NCBI GenBank assembly: GCA_963514095.1 | Contig: OY741279.1 | Location: 3,151,040 to 3,215,039, forward strand | Direction of reading: 5' to 3' | From: Eutrigla gurnardus | Lineage: Eukaryota > Chordata > Actinopteri > Perciformes > Triglidae | Length of the DNA: 64,000 nt | In this document: in pieces, positions 23,346 through 52,006 of the stretch | Position numbering within the stretch: position 1 is the stretch's first letter | Layout of the letters: each line of letters starts with the position of its first letter | Made by a program: the position numbers and the translations under genes | The notes under the pieces: generated by a model | Told to the model about the DNA's origin: nothing | Database searches by the model: none | The model's input: only the letters and a program-made list of their open reading frames with translations

Positions 23346-23540
23346 CTCCTCCTCCTCCTCGGCCAATCTGCATGTCAACAGAGCCGCCGACAGGCTGCGT
23401 CAGCGCGGTGAAAGGAGAGGAGGAGGAGGAGGAGGAGGAGGAGACGAAGAAGAAGAAGAGGAGGAGGAAGAAGAAGAAGAAGAAGAAGAAGAAGAAGAAG
23501 AAGAAGAAGAAGAAGAGGAGGAGGAGGAGGAGGAGAAGAA
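23319..23540. repeat. Cluster of GCC, TCC, GGA and GAA triplet repeats
   Basis: CCG/GCC (23319-23340) then TCC (23341-23360), GGA (23416-23443) and GAA/GGA (23444-23536). Poly-proline, poly-alanine, poly-glutamate and poly-lysine open frames over this stretch are artefacts of the triplets. Confidence 0.92.
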
Positions 23541-24680
23541 GAAAGTCTATAATGACAAACTTTCACAAAATAATGTCATTAAGTATTTCAAAATAATGAA
23601 AAACTTCACTCACTCATGATTTTATTTGATATTTTCTGATATTTCCAGATACTTCATACACATTGGTTTGGAACGACTTAGATAAAGTTTGAGAGAGTGC
23701 GATGAAAAGGGGTTCTGCTGGGAACACTGTGAAGAACCCGTGTGGTTCTAGTGAGTGGAAGACTGGGTGGATTTACAACATTATCTTTCTCTTTTAAGCA
23801 AAGACATAATTGACTTAACGTTCTGCTGCCAATCATGTGAACGTCTCACAGTAAAAAGAAGTTTGGTGACATCATAGTCCTGCCCCCCCAGAACCCGGAG
23901 ACCAGATCGGGGTCCACTTCCCGAGGAAAGAAGAAGGGCGTGTCACTCCTCTTTCTCTTTGTGCTCGTCTTCTTGTTGCCGTCGACTCAACAACATTTCC
24001 AAAGAAACGGAGCTCGATATCGGAGAAGTGGGATTGTTTGCAGGGAAGCTGTCAGGTTGTGATTCTTCCCGCTGACTCCAGATCAGCTTTATTGTCTGGT
24101 CCAGTGAGTCAGAGGAGTCGCACTAACCCGAGGGCTGTGGTGGTGTGAGCTGCCTCCTCGGCTTCATTTCACATCTCACCGGCCCTAAAACGTTCCTATA
24201 AAGACATTTAAGACAAATAGAAAACATAGAATACAACATATGCAGAGAATACGAGTAGAAAACTAAAAATATGTGTATCAGACACACACACACGACCACG
24301 GTGTAAACGGAAGAATAAAAAACGAAATAATAACATTGTTTAAATAATAGCGGTTCTGTAAATACAATCACAATTTCTGCCACTGTCAGAAAGTAACGTA
24401 TACACGTATAAAGTACTTCAAATGATTGACTAAGTATCTAAAAAAGAATGAAATACTTCTCATCACACAGACTCTAAGAGCGAAGACAACTGGAACCTGA
24501 TCTGAGATCTTTAGCCATGAAGGCCCCGAGTGATTTGTCAACTGAGGTAAACGTGTCTCGTTCTCGGCGACCTCTGACCTTTGATGTTCTCCGGAGAGCC
24601 GCTCACCAAAACCACCAAAGACGTTTTCACTTTCTGTCGTCTCGAGTTCCAGAGCCGGAAATCTGATCCCTCATCATCCC

Positions 24681-26130
24681 CTCAGTGGGTCCCACCACTG
24701 GTCTGTAACAGGTCTGGAGTCTCAGTGGGTCCCACCACTGGTCCGTAACAGGTCTGTAGTCTCAGTGGGTCCCAGTACTGATCTGTAGTCTCAGTGGGTC
24801 CCACCACTGGTCTGTAACAGGTCTGGAGTCTCAGTGGGTCCCACCACTGGTCTGTAACAGGTCTGGAGTCTCAGTGGGTCCCACCACTGGTCTGTAACAG
24901 GTCTGTAGTCTCAGTGGGTCCCAGTACTGATCTGTAGTCTCAGTGGGTCCCACCACTGGTCCGTAACAGGTCTGTAGTCTCAGTGGGTCCCACCACTGGT
25001 CTGTAACAGGTCTGTAGTCTCAGTGGGTCCCAGTACTGATCTGTAGTCTCAGTGGGTCCCACCACTGGTCTGTAACACGTCTGTAGTCTCAGTGGGTCCC
25101 ACCACTGGTCTGTAACACGTCTGTAGTCTCAGTGGGTCCCACCACTGGTCTGTTACAGGTCTGGAGTCTCAGTGGGTCCCAGTACTGATCTGTAGTCTCA
25201 GTGGGTCCCACCACTGGTCCGTAACAGGTCTGTAGTCTCAGTGGGTCCCACCACTGGTCTGTAACAGGGCTGGAGTCTCAGTGGGTCCCACCACTGGTCT
25301 GTAACAGGTCTGTAGTCTCAGTGGGTCCCACCACTGGTCTGTAACAGGTCTGTAGTCTCAGTGGGTCCCAGTACTGATCTGTAGTCTCAGTGGGTCCCAC
25401 CACTGGTCTGTAACAGGTCTGTAGTCTCAGTGGGTCCCAGTACTGATCTGTAGTCTCAGTGGGTCCCACCACTGGTCCGTAACAGGTCTGTAGTCTCAGT
25501 GGGTCCCACCACTGGTCTGTAACAGGTCTGTAGTCTCAGTGGGTCCCACTATTGGTCCGTAACAGGTCTGTAGTCTCAGTGGGTCCCACCACTGGTCCGT
25601 AACAGGTCTGTAGTCTCAGTGGGGTCTGTAACAGGTCTGTAGTCTCAGTGGGTCCCACCACTGGTCCGTAACAGGTCTGTAGTCTCAGTGGGTCCCAGTA
25701 CTGGTCTGTAACAGGTCTGTAGTCTCAGTGGGTCCCACCACTGGTCTGTAACAGGTCTGGAGTCTCAGTGGGTCCCACCACTGGTCCGTAACAGGTCTGT
25801 AGTCTCAGTGGGTCCCAGTACTGGTCTGTAGTCTCAGTGGGTCCCACCACTGGTCCGTAACAGGTCTGTAGTCTCAGTGGGTCCCAGTACTGGTCTGTAG
25901 TCTCAGTGGGTCCCACCACTGGTCCGTAACAGGTCTGTAGTCTCAGTGGGTCCCACCACTGGTCCGTAACAGGTCTGTAGTCTCAGTGGCTCCCAGTACT
26001 GGTCTGTAACAGGTCTTTAGTCTCAGTGGGTCCCACCACTGGTCCGTAACAGGTCTGTAGTCTCAGTGGCTCCCAGTACTGGTCTGTAGCAGGTCTTTAG
26101 TCTCAGTGGGTCCCACCACTGGTCTGTAAC
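24681..26130. repeat. 1.45-kb minisatellite with two interleaved unit lengths (40 and 29 bp)
   Basis: Roughly forty units. The long unit (40 bp) starts AGTCTCAGTGGGTCCCACCA and ends ACAGGTCTGT; the short unit (29 bp) shares the first 16 bases, continues GTACTG(A/G)TCTGT, and lacks the 11-bp AACAGGTCTGT piece. Long and short units alternate in irregular order, and single-base variants (CTGT/CCGT, TGT/TGG) recur. No open frame with coding character; short frames on the minus strand are artefacts. Lies 1.3 kb beyond the candidate ANKRD6 promoter. Confidence 0.95.
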
Positions 26131-26534
26131 ACAGTGCCACCGTGTGGCCAGATGAGTGAATGACATTGTAAACGTATTGTAGATCTCCAGCAGAGCTTCT
26201 TATCTTCATCACAGATAAAAACAAACATTTGTTTTCACATTTTCTGGATCCTTTTAAAGTCTGGATCCGTTTTCCCTGATAGATCCTCTTGTTCCCTCAC
26301 TGCCCTCCTCCTCCTCCTCACCACCATTCCCAGCAGGAAGTGATTGCATGCTTGCTTTTTGTTCTCCCCCATTAAGCTTTGTGCAGAAATCTCATTCCAC
26401 TTCAAAATATCCTATTTCTTTTCTGCTGGACACTCAAATCCTTTTTGTACAAAATGTGATTTTTCATTCATCTCAACAGTAAAATCTGAGATTTGTCTTC
26501 TACAACGTGGAAAGAAAACATCCAAAATAAACAT

Positions 26535-26662
26535 CCATCCATCCATCCATTGTCTACCGCTTATCCTGTATTCAGGGTCGCGGGGGGGCTGGAGCCGATC
26601 CCAGCTGTCATTGGGCGAAGGCAGGGTACACCCTGGATAGGTCGCCAGTCTATCGCAGGGCC
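26535..26662 (-). mobile_element. 5'-truncated family B SINE with 13-bp target duplication
   Basis: 128 bp matching the 3' third of the SINE at 6603-6991, including the ATCC run and GGCGAAGGCAGGGTACACCC. CCAAAATAAACAT is present on both sides (26522-26534 and 26663-26675), so the truncated copy inserted as such. Confidence 0.85.
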
Positions 26663-27067
26663 CCAAAATAAACATTTAGGTGTTTATTTTATTACGTTGT
26701 CTATATTCGTCTGATTTCTTCTAAATTCACCAAAAAGCTTATTAACCATTAGATAATGCCTTGTTTCCATATTTAAACATACAAACGTTCCACTTCCATT
26801 CTTATCATTAATTTTGACTAAGGGGTTTGTTCATGTATCATATATTTGATACATTTCATTACTAAAAGCATGGGTACATTTTTTTAACGGCTGTCGACAG
26901 TATTTTCTGATTTATGGAGCGATACAAAGTTCAGTTAAAACCTCTGCCTCTAATAAGTCAACAAAAATGAAACAATCATTTTGATCCATTGTTCAAATTT
27001 CTGTTTTGGAAATGTGTTGAAATTAGCACACATCTTAAACATACAGTATGATGCCTTTAAGAAAACT

Positions 27068-27188
27068 CCATCCATCCATCCATTGTCTACCGCTTATCCT
27101 GTATTTAGGGTCACGGGGGCTGAGCCGATCCCAGCTGTCATTGGGCGAAGGCAGGGTACACCCTGGACAGGTAACCAGTCTATCACAG
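27068..27188 (-). mobile_element. 5'-truncated family B SINE, second copy
   Basis: About 120 bp of the same 3' portion as the copy 530 bp away, again with an ATCC run at the left. GAAAACT flanks it on both sides (27061-27067 and 27189-27195), a short but consistent target duplication. Its sequence differs at several positions from the first copy, so it is an independent insertion rather than a recent local duplication. Confidence 0.75.
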
Positions 27189-28402
27189 GAAAACTTCAAT
27201 ATAAAACATAATTGTCTTCGTGTAAGTCATCAACTGGGGAAGTTTTGTGGAGATATCGACGAGTTAAATTTGTATCCTACTCACCTAAATAAATGTTATT
27301 TATGTAAAAATGCAGGGATGATGATAGGAAATAAGAGTTTTATCACAGTGGGATGCACTTCAGTACCTCAGCAGAAGCAGCAGAGGGCAGCAGAGAGCCG
27401 CAGAGCATTTTACCCTCCAGGAGAAGCATCAGAGGGAGAAGGTCCCTTTTTTTTAATAAATGTTATTATGAGACCAGTCAGAGAACTTCTTTGCTGTCAG
27501 ATGTGAATGTCCCCCACTTCTCCCACTGAGTCCTGGTCGACGACCTTTGACCCCTCCCTTTAAACTATTCAAAACCTTAACGCTTCACTCAGGCAGCAAC
27601 CTCCGGTTTGGTGAAGCCGAAGCTGAAGTGCCCTCATCAACCTGCAACTTTCAGCAGCACAGAGCCGGAGAGGACGGTGAGCGTTGACTCTGAAATACTG
27701 AAGGAAGAAGGAGGGAATCGTCTCCCTGGATGTAGGACTTGATTTGCTCTCAGTGTCTCAGTTCTGGCAGATCTGAATCCATCACATACAAACTCCAGCT
27801 GAGAGCAGAGTCAGCAACGTCCGGCTCCATTAGCTTCTTCATTTGTCTGACTTACAGATCTGCTGGATTACGGGAGCGACCCCTTTAGAAACCACCATGA
27901 TATTTTTATAAGGTGATAATATGTCGGATGCTGTGTTGACATGCTTTAAAACACACGAGATTTGACATCAAACTCATTAAAGGAAGTAAATACAATGTAC
28001 TTCTGGATAGAAAGGTGAATTATTCCTCTAAATTAGTGTTTACTTCGACCTTCTCTGACTTTTTCTATTAATTAATGTCCACAAAAAAGGCCAAAAAAGC
28101 ATTTAAGAGAATCATTTTTCACTGTGCACGTCAATATCGAGGTCACGATAACGAGGAAATTTGGCCTTGTTTCACAGTTGAAAATGCATTGATAGGATGT
28201 AGAAAGTAAAGCTGACATGTTATTGCAGATTTCCAGTGGTTTTTTTTCTTCCCGGCAGCGGCGCTCAGTGGGGAACTTCCATCACATCAGCAGTTGAGGA
28301 GATGAAACATTGCTGAGCTGCTGCTCATCCTAAACATCACATTATTAGCCTCATTCTGTACCCTAAATATTTAATGCTGTTTTTTTGGTTATTTGTTTTT
28401 TT

Positions 28403-28406
<4 letters not shown>

Positions 28407-28436
<30 letters not shown>

Positions 28437-28448
28437 GGGGGGGGGGGG
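28407..28448. repeat. GT microsatellite ending in a G run
   Basis: GT units followed by about 16 consecutive G. Confidence 0.92.
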
Positions 28449-29782
28449 TCTCATCGATGGGTTAACTGAAAACAAAGATTTCCTCCCATGTTTCCAGTCC
28501 CGAAGCAACGATGATGTAAGCCGTCGCCATCTTTCGCTGATGCAACTTCACATCCCACCTGAGTAAACCTGCTGAGGACGGAGAAGTTCAGGGCATCAAA
28601 TAAGGGCTGTTACCTCGGCAACCAGGGCGTTTTTATCAGAACTGCAATGATTTTAAAAATGGAGGAAAAAGGAAGGAAAAAAAACCTGCCCCAAAAAAAC
28701 CCTAATTCTGGGTCATGCTCAGTTCAAATCTGATCCTTTTCCCTTCCTGTTCAAATCCAACCAAACTACCCCAAAGCCATCGGCTTTGCATACACGGGGA
28801 TTTGTCAACTATTTATATCATGTTTCCTCTTTTGGCTTAAAAAAAGGAAAACACGTGTAAATGTAAATTAATTTAACCCAGACACAACATAGGCAGACGT
28901 CCTGCCGGGACAATAAGTCCAAGATATCTGCCGGTGGGAATAAAAACCACAGCCAGACATATTAGAGCATGAGTCAGCGTATTATATTAAAGCAGCAGAT
29001 GCACTAATGAACAACGCAGATGAGAGGGCGGGATCTGCTGCCTCGCTGCAGCACTGTGGGTTTTTTTAAGTAGTGGTAGCATAGGCAAATCTGACGTAAT
29101 TTGTTTATTTGGGGATTAGATGTGCCCAGAGTGCTCTCTCAAATCTGGATTAAAGACGGAGGTGCGTCATACAGGAAGATTGTGTCCGATACATTATTCT
29201 TGGAAGTTATAACAATTTTCAGCAAAGCTGCTTCTTGCTTGTCGTTCGAAACCAGAAGTGGAGGAGCTCAGCAGCATTGTGGCCCCAAATAAATCCCTAA
29301 AAACAACGATACGTTGAATCTCCAAAAAAAGAAAAAGCTGTAAAATCAGCACTCTTTGACGTGTGTAAGAAACAAAGTCTTTATTTATGAAAACTTGCTC
29401 TGAAAGCATTACATTCTGAACATTTTTCTGAGGATGATGTAGAAGAAGCGATGTCGGGGTTTTTTTTGTTGCAAAAGCTTCTTTCTTGTTTTTGTTTTTT
29501 TAGGACCCAGAAACCATCCGAGTTGCTGAATTCCAAAAATCATTTGCACCATTAAAACACATAAATAAAAAAAAATCATATTTAGTTTTTGTAAATGATT
29601 GCTGCCATGAAGCTAAAGCACATGTATTAGTTGTTGAAAAGATTATCAATCAGGTTAAGAATGTGGTTTTAAAAAAGTAGTTTGACATTTCCCCCCAGAG
29701 TCACATAAAAATATAATAATAATCAAAATGGGTAAAAGACTTTTTAAACTATTACAGAAATGAAGAGATGGTCTGCTGTTGG

Positions 29783-30310
29783 CAGTGTTGCCAGGTGTAC
29801 GATAATTATCGTATTTGTACGATAATTTTGCCCTCTGTACGATGTACGATCAATAATCCCCAAAAAGACCAGAAATACGATAATTTCACCATTCCGTGAA
29901 TGTGTGGTTGTAATCAGCCTGTCGCAACTGTCTGTCGGAGTTTTTTTGTGAATCTGAAGGCATCTGTTTCACGATTGGCTGGAAATTCCAGCCAATCGTG
30001 CTTTTCTACATGTGAGCTACGAGTGACGTGTATGCGTTTGCCTCAGAACAACGGCCATGATTGGCTGAATAGTCCGTTGCGCCCACCCCATGAGTGAGGG
30101 GGAAAAAAATTAAGAAGAAGCAGAGCCAGTCTGGAAGAAGAAGCACTGAAAATGAGTGAACATGTTAGACGCTATTCAACACTAGAGTGACTACAGCGCA
30201 TCAATAGACTTGTTATTTTGGTTATGACGGGTGTACGATAATTTCCCTCAAAATACGATAATTTTATGTCTCTGGTACGATAATCCTACGTTTCTCACCT
30301 GGCAACACTG
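29783..30310. mobile_element. hAT-type MITE, 528 bp, with CAGTGTTGCCAGGTG termini
   Basis: Perfect 15-bp terminal inverted repeats CAGTGTTGCCAGGTG, each followed inward by several TACGATAAT motifs. Exact 8-bp duplication GCTGTTGG at 29775-29782 and 30311-30318. The element length and the CAG...CTG ends fit a non-autonomous hAT transposon. In the middle lies a near-perfect palindrome (29970-30000). No ORF of interest inside. Confidence 0.9.
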
Positions 30311-30745
30311 GCTGTTGGGCTTATTTATTATTCTCTAACCTGTGTAGCATGAAAGCTTGGTAGAACTAGCATGCTAACTGGTGGACGGCTGCTACTAATT
30401 CCACATTGCTTTTATTTGACGGTTATAAAAAAAATACTGGAACAAAGTAGTCACTATTAGTGTCACTATTAGTGTCACTATTAGTAGTCACTAGTAGTCA
30501 CTTATGATTAGCGATAGCAATTTGCTTTCAACACTGAGAAAACATTGTGTGGATAAAGCCCTATTCAATTTGACTCATCCAGCAGCTGGCTAGTTAGCTA
30601 GCTACCTTGCTAATTCCACCATGGTTTCATGCTACATTGAATACAGAAGAGGAGCCCACCAGCGGGCAGGTGGCTAGCGACAGTGCTAACATTCCCCTCT
30701 CCCTCATTCCTTGCTACTTGGAGACTAGCTAGCTAGCTTACTAGC

Positions 30746-30900
30746 CATCTCTGGAGATGGTCAAGCTAACTAGCATCACTGAAGATAAATAAGCTAACTA
30801 GCTAACTAGTCATCTCTGGGGATGGTCATGCTAATTAGCCATCACTGGAGATAAATAAGCTAACTAGCTAACTAGACAGCTCTGGAGATGCAAAGCTAAT
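30746..30900. repeat. 65-bp tandem repeat, about 2.4 copies
   Basis: Units start at 30746, 30811 and 30876: CATCTCTGGAGATGGTCAAG, then CTAACTAGC, CACTG(A/G)AGATAAATAAGC and CTAACTAGCTAACTAG. The surrounding 30590-30740 is also rich in GCTAGCTA, itself palindromic. Confidence 0.8.
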
Positions 30901-32456
30901 CCTTGATCCAACTGTACTTGACATGCACAGACATGAAATTGATATTTTTTTCTCATCTAACTAATTTCCCAAAAATGTCAAACTACTCCCTTAAAAAGTG
31001 GAAAGTTCAGAAGTTAAGAGTCTGGTTTAGAAACACTGGTGACTTTTATATCGTGGATTGAAGCTGCAGCACTTGTAATGTTTGAACTCACATCACAGTG
31101 TCATCAGCATAGGAAGAGCTTATATTTATGATTATATGCTGATTTGGATGGAATTCTACTCAAATGACAATGTAAATATGCAGACACTCATAGGACTCAA
31201 ACAAACAAAAAACAAAAGAAACTAAAGCAAAATAGCCATTAAACCATGTCAGTGCATAAAAAAAAATAAAGTTCACTTAAGGCGGTTCAAGTTGGTTACG
31301 TCACTGGTAAAGCTTCCGATGTTTTTTAAAGTCCTTTCAAAGAAAAATGAACGTCGAGAAATATACAGTATCGCACTTCTGCAGCATGCATCAGGCAGTT
31401 TCTGTACAAGCCCTGTTTCGTGCATCAGTTGCCAACTTAAGGTACAACGGCTAAAAATAAATATCACATGAGAGAAACTCGGTGAAGCGAACAAGCTGCA
31501 AAAACGAAATGATAAAGATGTTTTTTTCCTCGGCAACAGTTAAAAACCCACACAGCAGCAACATGCCGTTTTAACCCTGGCTTTGAAGGGTCCGCTTCGG
31601 TCCGGTTATCGCAACAAGTAGTCCACGAGCAACACAGCAGCATTTACTGTCACTTTAACTGGGAAATGTCACTGTGGCGCCATTTCACAGGGAGAAAGCC
31701 TGGTATTTAGCCCCCCCCCCCCTGCTGCCTCATTAGCCATCTGGACACATGTAGTTATGTGACTCACGCAGATGAAAAGGTCGCGGAGGCAATGGCAGCC
31801 AAATAATTTCCTCTTATTATTTTTTTTTGGCAGTTTGATCACGAAGAAGAGAACAGTGTTCAGGGAGGAAGACGGAGGAGGCTGCTTGCACGAAGGTTCG
31901 ACCACGCTCGCATCAACGCTCCAACTTCAACGCAAACGGGAGTTGATGGAGACCAAAGCAAAGATAAAAGGGTCAAATGTGACTTACATAGGGCCATGTC
32001 CTCAACGGTCAGCTAACACATTATACAAAAAAAGCCAACTTCATCAGGTGCTGTGGGTCCATTGAAGATGCTCTGGAGTCGCGTTCCAGACCTGTGAAGT
32101 TAGCGGCCGCTTCGGAAACACCCAAATATATCATGGTCAGCTGTTTCCTCTGGTTGAAGAGCCAATCGCTCAGTGTCCGACTTCTGTAGGCGGGACTAGA
32201 AAGGGTACATGATCGTCCTACATAGCCTCATCGAGATACAATCTGTGTGTGGATGAGACGGATGCAGCTGTTCAGGTTGTGGTAAAGACAACTTGCAGGA
32301 AACAAAAACCGTTAAATCAGCGGATTTTTCTCCACATCCTGAAATCATTACATTGAGATATTTAGGACGAGCAACATGCTTAATGCTACGATGAGGAACC
32401 TTCATTCTGGATTTGATGCAGTCCCTGTGAACAAAAGCAGTCGCTTTAGAAAACAT

Positions 32457-32556
32457 CTGATTTCACTGCAGTAGGGGGTCTGACAGTCCTGGTTCTGGTT
32501 CTCCCCTTCCCTCCAGCAATATGGCACCAAAGCCGGATCAGGGACTGTCCCGAGGT
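32457..32556 (+). repeat. 100-bp dispersed repeat, copy downstream of GABRR2
   Basis: Starts CTGATTTCACTGCAGTAGGG and ends GGATCAGGGACTGTCCCGAG. Nearly the same sequence, reversed and with a small insertion, is at 36972-37074. Not identified with a known family. Confidence 0.85.
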
Positions 32557-33674
32557 GGTCTGTGCTGCTAGCGGAGGCCCTGCTGGACTCTGAAGGAGCT
32601 GAGGGAAGATTCTGGTGAACCTGTTGTAAATGGTTTCATCTGATATCACAGGAAATCAGACCAGACCGCCTTTAGGAATAACAATAAAGAAACAGCCAGT
32701 ATTCTTTCTGACGGCCTCGCTTGCTCATGTGGGTCACAGAGGCTTCAGTATTAAATTGAGACGGTTTCATCGGCAGTTAAAAGCTCCTCACAGTAACTTT
32801 AGGGAAATAGTGTCAAGGCCCAAATCCACCTCAAGCATCTAAAGTGCTGGCTTTGAAGTGATTCGGTCTCTATTTGGAGGGGGAAAGCACAATATTCTAC
32901 TGAATAAATACAATTTAATTATTCTAATTATAATATTAATACTGTCCCTTTCCCTTCACTGGTTAAAATGAGAAACGTTGGCACAATTTAATGTAAATGT
33001 AGATTTAAATTGAATATCTCTGCAGGGAAATCTGTTCTACAGTTAATAAAAACCTAAAACAACAGTTGAAATAGTGGATATTGCACAACCCCGACGGCCC
33101 ACAATCCTACAAAGGGGGACCCTGAGTCTTCTACTAGAGCTGGAAATCCGTCAGAAGAGTTCCGACACTAGTACGCTCAGAGATTGTTCAGAAGAACCGT
33201 ATTCTTCTTCTTTTCTTTCTTTTTTTTTAAATAAACAGCAGCAGTCGAGCGATGAGGAGCAGTTTTGTTCGAAGAGAAGCATCACATCGTATCAATAAAA
33301 AGATGAGGTTGTTATGGAGTATTTGTAATATACAAAAATGTTGCCTAAATAGACACCTTTTTTCCTAAAATACTGCTCGCTGCCGGTTCGGCGTGTCGGC
33401 ATTTAAAAACCTAAAAGACGCCTGCAGCCTTGAGCTTCGGTGGCTACCTTCTTCTTAAAATGAGTCTTTTTTTTATTATGTAAAGCAGGGGAAGCTGTTT
33501 TAAGTGGTTCAGTCCAGCGGGGGAATGTGAGCCAAAGTTGGAGAAAACCTCATCCGCCGTCCCGCCGAGCTGCACGGGAACATGCAGAATGAAAATCTCT
33601 CTTCTGGGATCAATTAAAAGATTTCTTCTTTCACTGCCACAGTTTAAAGCTGAAAAAAAGAAAAGGCGCGGCGC

Positions 33675-50377
<16,703 letters not shown>

Positions 50378-50600
50378 GGCCACTTTCTTTCTTCTCGTTT
50401 CTTTTAAAAGTTCCGCAGCGGATCGCTGAGTGACGCCTCGGCTTCGCCTGCAGGACGCTCAGTGCGCGGTGGCATCTTCCAGCAGCAGGAGGAGGAGGAG
50501 GAGGAGGAGGAGGAGGGGGAGGAGGAGGAGCGGGACCGCGGCGAACAAGCGAGGGAGAGAGGGGGGGGGGGGGGGGGGGGCTAGAGAGAGATGACGTCTG
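50378..50600 (-). promoter_or_regulatory. GABRR2 presumed 5'UTR/promoter with GGA-triplet and G20 tracts
   Basis: Just upstream of the start codon the sequence is CpG-rich (50400-50475), then has a run of GGA triplets on the plus strand (about 50488-50530) and an uninterrupted G20 at 50561-50580. The transcription start cannot be fixed by eye. Location alone suggests promoter and 5'UTR. Confidence 0.5.
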
Positions 50601-50871
50601 ATAAGCGCTCTGATTGGTCTTCAGCATCCAGAGGAGTTTTTTCTGCGCGCAGCATCAGTACCACATGCAGCCAACCCCCCCTTAAAACACGTCGTTTAGA
50701 AGCTGCTGAGATGAGCTCCGTTTTATTGAGAGCAAAACAGGAAAAGCATTAGATTATTTGTTTTAGATTTTCACATAAAATCCAGATGAAATTGAGGAGA
50801 AGGTTCTTCTTCTCTCTGTCCGCCTGATTCCATCTCTGACATCCCAATAATGCTCACTTTCATCACACTTT

Positions 50872-50873
<2 letters not shown>

Positions 50874-50915
<42 letters not shown>
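50874..50915. repeat. AAT-triplet microsatellite
   Basis: About 14 AAT units upstream of GABRR2. Confidence 0.93.
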
Positions 50916-50917
<2 letters not shown>

Positions 50918-51637
50918 TGGGATTTAGATGGTGAAGTCATACACACATCCAGACAGTCATACACACAAAGAACACAAAAAACAATAAATCAAGGAGCCAA
51001 AGGCCTTGAACGGAAACGTTATTTCCTGAGAAATCCGACTTTTCTGTTTGTTTTTTTAAAAAACACTTTTATGGAAATGTTCGTCCTTGTAGCCGAGGCT
51101 TCAGCGTTGGAGGCACTTTTCTTTTTTGTTTCCCCTTTAATTAAGCCCTCAATTGTTATTTATTTATGCGCATCTTAATTACAAATACAATAGTCGGGAA
51201 GCAGAGGTGGTAGAGGTTGTTAAACGGCAAACATCAGAACTGAATACAAAATAACAACAAAAAGAGACCGTAATGCTTTGTAAAAAAATGAAAATAATTC
51301 TTAAAAATGTTTTAAATATTGTAGTAATTAGAGTCCGGCGTTTATACAACTGTAGAATTGAAGAAACAACAGATATCAGTTATTTTGAGTGAACGTAGAA
51401 CGAATCCCAGATTAGAAAACACTTATCTGATGGATTTAAAGAAGAAATGTCTTTTAGTGAATCGTGATTTGACCTTTGACCTCCGTCACAGTCCAGTCTT
51501 ACTCGGCTCCGTCTCCTTACGTAAACTCTCTCCACTTCAGTGGACGCCGAGGAACATCCCGCCCTCACTCAAAGTTGTTTTTTATCTCAAGAGATTAAAA
51601 GTATTTATCGGGTCGGGACGTCTGTGTGAGCCGGGCG

Positions 51638-51662
51638 AGAGAGAGGGAGAGAGAGAGAGAGA

Positions 51663-51741
<79 letters not shown>
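51638..51741. repeat. GA microsatellite
   Basis: About 50 GA units with two GGGA interruptions, 280 bp from the 800-bp polypurine tract. Confidence 0.95.
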
Positions 51742-51745
<4 letters not shown>

Positions 51746-52006
51746 CTGGTAACACTTTTTATAATGCATCATATTTAGAAACACATTATAATGTATTTAT
51801 AAGGCTTTATAAAAGTAGTTATAAATGTTAATAGTCATAACACCTATATAACAATGTTTATTATAAGTGGTGGAAAGAAAGAAAGTGTTACGGTGATGTC
51901 GTCTTTAAAAAAGGAGGGAACATGTAGATTTGGGATGTTTTGTTGGGGGGTGGCTAACCACAGATGCATGGTACCCAGAAGATGTATCCTAAACCCTAAA
52001 CTTCTC

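Larger units (their letters stand above)
23541..33674. other. Intergenic region between ANKRD6 5' end and GABRR2 3' end
   Basis: Holds the 1.45-kb minisatellite, two truncated SINEs, a MITE, the 65-bp tandem repeat and one 100-bp dispersed repeat. No protein-coding exon recognised. The GABRR2 3'UTR must start at 33674 and run leftward; TTTATT (AATAAA on the minus strand) near 33471 is one possible polyadenylation signal. Confidence 0.5.

Noticed and set aside
23288..23619. Poly-E, poly-K, poly-P and poly-A frames near 23.4 kb
   Set aside because: Artefacts of clustered triplet repeats next to a CpG-rich block.
24681..26130. CRISPR-like direct repeats
   Set aside because: Units follow each other without unique spacers, and the host is a vertebrate; this is a minisatellite.
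27540..27680. Possible plus-strand first exon ending in GACG|GTGAGC
   Set aside because: One donor-like site without CpG enrichment, coding potential or an identifiable downstream partner exon.
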